Shown here: positions 61,557 to 64,000 of the stretch, piece by piece
How the letters are laid out: each line of letters begins with the position of its first letter
Numbering within the stretch: position 1 is the stretch's first letter
Source of the DNA: Planctomycetota bacterium
GTDB lineage: Bacteria > Planctomycetota > PLA2 > JAEUHO01
Assembly (NCBI GenBank): GCA_030066775.1
Contig: JASJAY010000012.1
Location: 20,640 to 84,639, forward strand
DNA: 64,000 nt
Direction: 5' to 3'
Notes under the pieces: model-generated
Seen by the model: only the letters and a program-made list of their open reading frames with translations
Database searches by the model: none
What the model was told of the DNA's origin: nothing
Made by a program: the position numbers and the translations under genes

Positions 61557-62123
61557 CTACTCGGAGGCCTCGTCCCCGCCTTCTTCCTTGTCCACCTTGG
61601 CCTGCAGGCAACGGGCGAGGCCGCCGTAGACCGCCGAGAGGCTCACGGCGATCCCGCGCGGGGAGCCCATCACGGCGCCGAGCAGCATGGCCTTGAGCTG
61701 GGTGAGGTCCGGCATATCCGCCAGGGCCTCGGCGTCGGACGGCGGCATGAACTCGCCGTCCGCGAAGGCGCCCTTGAGCGCCATCTTCTTGTTCTTCTTG
61801 CGCCAGTCGCGAACGATCTTCGCGATCGCGATCGGGCCCTCGCCGCCGTAGACCACGGCCGAGGGGCCCTTGAGCAGGTCGTCGAGCGCACCGAGGTCCT
61901 GGCTCTCGCTCTCGAAGAGGTTCTTGAGCGCCACCCGGGCCGTCCGGTTGTGGATGATCCGCAGCTTGGCGCCGCTCGCCGAGTCGCGCAGCTCCGTGCG
62001 GAACGCCTCCGAGGCCTCGACCGTGAGATTGCCGGGATCGATCAGCAGCAGCCCACCGCCGGCGTTCTCCTCGAGATCCTCCTGGAGCTGGGAGGCGAGC
62101 ATGAGCTTGAGTGCTTTGGCCAT
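61557..62123 (-). CDS. rplJ: 50S ribosomal protein L10
   Basis: 188 residues. The RNA-binding domain (ENAGGGLLLIDPGNLTVEAS; KLRIIHNRTARVALKN) and a C-terminal helix ending with an acidic tail (KVDKEEGGDEASE) fit L10, which carries the L7/L12 dimers. More divergent than the other ribosomal proteins here, as L10 often is; order confirms it. Confidence 0.93.
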   Translation of the reverse strand: MAKALKLMLASQLQEDLEENAGGGLLLIDPGNLTVEASEAFRTELRDSASGAKLRIIHNRTARVALKNLFESESQDLGALDDLLKGPSAVVYGGEGPIAIAKIVRDWRKKNKKMALKGAFADGEFMPPSDAEALADMPDLTQLKAMLLGAVMGSPRGIAVSLSAVYGGLARCLQAKVDKEEGGDEASE

Positions 62124-62147
62124 GTCCTTCTCCTGTCCTTCGGGGCC

Positions 62148-62837
62148 TTACGCCAGGTCCAGCACGAGGCCGGGCGTCATCGAGCCCGACACGCTGACCT
62201 TGCGGATGTAGGTGCCCTTGACCGCCGAGGGCCTCAACGTCTTCACGTGGTCCATGAAGTGGAGGATGTTCTCCGCGAGCGCGCTGGCCTCGAACGAGCG
62301 CTTGCCCACGGGGACGTGCACGTTCCCGCCGGAGTCGGCGCGGAACTCGATCTTGCCCGCCTTGAACTCGGTCACCGCCTGGCCGATCTTGTCGGTCACG
62401 GTGCCCGACTTGGGGCTGGGCATCTTGCCCTGGGGGCCGAGGACGCGACCGAGGCGACCCACGACGCGCATCATCGCGGGGTGCGCGATGCAGACGTCGA
62501 AGTCGAGCCAGCCGTCCTGGATCCGCTTCGCGAGCTCTTCGCCGCCGACTTCGTCGGCACCGGCCTCGGTGGCCGCCTCGGCGTGCTCGCCCTCGGCGAA
62601 GACGATCACCGACTTCGACTTGCCGATCCCGCGCGGCAGCGACACGCTGCCACGGACCATCTGGTCCGACTTCTTGGGGTCGATGCCGAGGCGAACGTGG
62701 AGCTCGACGGTCTCGTCGAACTTCGCCTTGGGGAACTGCTCGAGAACGCCCAGCGCCGAGCTGATGTCGTAGCGCTTGTGCTTCTCGTACCCGGGGGTCG
62801 CGACGGCAGTGCGGTAGCGCTTTGTGGTTCGACTCAT
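62148..62837 (-). CDS. rplA: 50S ribosomal protein L1
   Basis: 229 residues from ATG 62837. It has VELHVRLGIDPKKSDQMVRG, GRLGRVLGPQGKMPSPKSGT and the C-terminal VKGTYIRKVSVSGSMTPGL, all L1. It forms the mobile stalk at the E site. rplK (L11), nearly always just upstream, is not present; a small membrane protein is. Confidence 0.97.
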   Translation of the reverse strand: MSRTTKRYRTAVATPGYEKHKRYDISSALGVLEQFPKAKFDETVELHVRLGIDPKKSDQMVRGSVSLPRGIGKSKSVIVFAEGEHAEAATEAGADEVGGEELAKRIQDGWLDFDVCIAHPAMMRVVGRLGRVLGPQGKMPSPKSGTVTDKIGQAVTEFKAGKIEFRADSGGNVHVPVGKRSFEASALAENILHFMDHVKTLRPSAVKGTYIRKVSVSGSMTPGLVLDLA

Positions 62838-62999
62838 CCGCGTCTCTCCTACTCTCCCGACCGGTTCCCGCGGTGGCACCGAGCGGTAGACGAGCTTCCG
62901 GCCCCCGAATCGGGACCGGAAACGGCGATTTGTACGGGATCCGGGCCCGGGCGCCAGAAAAGGCGGGGGCGGTTCGTGGCGGGCCGCGGACCCGGCCCC

Positions 63000-63134
63000 C
63001 TACTTCCTCCGCCGCGCCCGGCGGCGAACGTCCTCGAGGCGCTCGCCCCGCTGGCCCAGCCGGTTCACGTTGATCTGGCGCTGCACCTGGGCGAGGGTCA
63101 TGACCACGATGATCGCCAGGATGATCCAGAGCAT
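63000..63134 (-). CDS. Very small membrane protein
   Basis: 44 residues from ATG 63134: one hydrophobic helix (MLWIILAIIVVMTLAQV) and a basic tail ending RRRARRRK. A GTG seven codons earlier is possible; neither has a strong ribosome site. It lies 162 bases before rplA. Single-helix proteins with a basic tail are hard to tell from chance, so moderate confidence. Confidence 0.5.
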   Translation of the reverse strand: MLWIILAIIVVMTLAQVQRQINVNRLGQRGERLEDVRRRARRRK

Positions 63135-63214
63135 CCGGGCAACGTACCGGGGCACGCGCCCAGGCCGCAAGGGGCGCTCCTGGGGGCGGTGACCCCGGCG
63201 CGAACGCGCCGCGA

Positions 63215-63502
63215 CTAGCGGCCCTCGCCCTCGCGGCGAATGCCGGCCAGGCCCACGAACAGGGCGAGCCAACCGGCGGCACAGACAATGGTTTGGATCA
63301 GCATCGAGGTCTGTGTGTCATCCCGACCCTTGATGTGCGTCACCGTGATGCTGCTCAGGATCATGACCCCCAGCAGGAAGACGAGGGCCACGACGAACAG
63401 GAAGCCGCCGCCCCCCTCGTCCAGCCGCAGCCCGGCGACCTTCATCGTCAGCATGGTCGCCCCGAGCAATACGAGGCCCCAGAGCGCGAACTCCACCGGC
63501 AT
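63215..63502 (-). CDS. Small three-helix membrane protein, paralogue 1
   Basis: 95 residues. Three hydrophobic helices (FALWGLVLLGATMLTM; FLFVVALVFLLGVMILS; IQTIVCAAGWLALFVGLAG). The first 30 residues, MPVEFALWGLVLLG then VAGLRLDEGG, line up with the next gene upstream (MPTDFAVGGLVVIAG, ITGMRLREGG). No catalytic residues visible. It lies ten bases after its paralogue. Confidence 0.7.
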   Translation of the reverse strand: MPVEFALWGLVLLGATMLTMKVAGLRLDEGGGGFLFVVALVFLLGVMILSSITVTHIKGRDDTQTSMLIQTIVCAAGWLALFVGLAGIRREGEGR

Positions 63503-63512
63503 GGCGTGTCTC

Positions 63513-63785
63513 CTACTCGCTGCCGTCGACGCGATGCATGAGGGCCAGCGTGCCGAGCAGCGCGTACCAGCCCACGATCACGGCCAGGGCCTGGAGGACC
63601 ACCATGACCTGGCTCAGGTCGCGATCGCGTGCGACGAGCGCAATGCCCTGGGCGGCGGCTGTCGCCAGGAAGAGGAAGATCGGCCCCAGGAAGCCGCCCT
63701 CGCGGAGGCGCATCCCCGTGATTCGCATGGCCACGATCGCGCCCGCGATCACCACCAGCCCCCCCACCGCAAAGTCCGTCGGCAT
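63513..63785 (-). CDS. Small three-helix membrane protein, paralogue 2
   Basis: 90 residues from ATG 63785 (MPTDFAVGGLVVIAGAIVAM); longer upstream sequence is Arg-rich noise. Same layout as the following gene: first helix, a GMRLREGG loop, then two more helices (IFLFLATAAAQGIALVA; LQALAVIVGWYALLGTLAL). The pair looks like a tandem duplication. Function unknown; the remaining 215 bases to the window end show no gene. Confidence 0.68.
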   Translation of the reverse strand: MPTDFAVGGLVVIAGAIVAMRITGMRLREGGFLGPIFLFLATAAAQGIALVARDRDLSQVMVVLQALAVIVGWYALLGTLALMHRVDGSE

Positions 63786-64000
63786 GGCCTGCCTCCCCGC
63801 CGACATCGTACCGCGAGCGGGGAAACGTCGCGTTCGGCCCATCGCGGCGGCGAAGCCCATCCGCGGAGAGACGACTCTCGGGTCGTTGGGGCGAAGGCGC
63901 CGCAAAGCCGTGGAGGAGGCCGCGTGGTCTTCCACGCAACGACGACGCGGCGCAGGCCCGCCTTTCGCAGACTCGCCGGCTCGTCTGCTCATGCTCCTAC

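Overview
This is a GC-rich window from a bacterium with a Gram-negative type envelope: it encodes a lipoprotein PstS, a PelB-type outer-membrane porin and an OmpA-like inner-membrane protein. Gene content and the divergent EF-G suggest Planctomycetota or a neighbouring deep lineage. That placement is inferred from protein resemblance and is not proven.

Region 1 (1-11.2 kb) is phosphate acquisition. A minus-strand operon reads pstS, a PhoU/phosphatase-like fusion, pstC, pstA and two different pstB genes, followed by a truncated 2-phosphoglycerate kinase-like gene. Divergent on the plus strand are a Na+/phosphate symporter, a second PhoU-like protein with a lysine-rich tail, and a PAS hybrid histidine kinase. 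The two PstB subunits have lost complementary ATPase motifs, so they look like an obligate heterodimer with one working ATP site.

Region 2 (11.2-19.2 kb) is mixed housekeeping: DUF2203, TspO, Hsp20, a flavin disulfide reductase, two membrane proteins, MiaB and an unrecognised 275-residue protein.

Region 3 (19.3-34.8 kb) is the S10-spc-alpha ribosomal block, all on the minus strand: fusA, rpsJ, rplD, rplW, rplB and so on through secY, adk, infA, rpmJ, rpsM, rpsK, rpoA and rplQ. Several usual members are missing from their slots: rplC (L3), rpsN (S14, whose slot holds a 23-codon ORF), rpmD (L30), rpsD (S4) and tuf. The EF-G lacks the domain IV GGRGQ motif and resembles the EF-G2 type.

Region 4 (34.8-51.6 kb) interrupts the usual rpsG-fusA junction. 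It holds a four-gene, translationally coupled module: a coiled-coil protein, an OmpA-like membrane protein, a Ras/Rab-like small GTPase and a histidine kinase. Upstream lies a pel exopolysaccharide operon, pelA-pelB-pelD-pelE-pelF-pelG. The PelA lacks the N-terminal hydrolase, there is no pelC, PelB carries a PDx-repeat linker, and PelD appears to have two degenerate GGDEF domains with an intact RxxD I-site only in the second. An intrinsic terminator after rpsG separates this block from the ribosomal genes.

Region 5 (51.7-64 kb) is rplA, rplJ, rplL, rpoB, rpoC, rpsL and rpsG, with strong hairpins between rplL and rpoB and between rpoC and rpsL. Three small membrane proteins lie upstream of rplA, two of them tandem paralogues.
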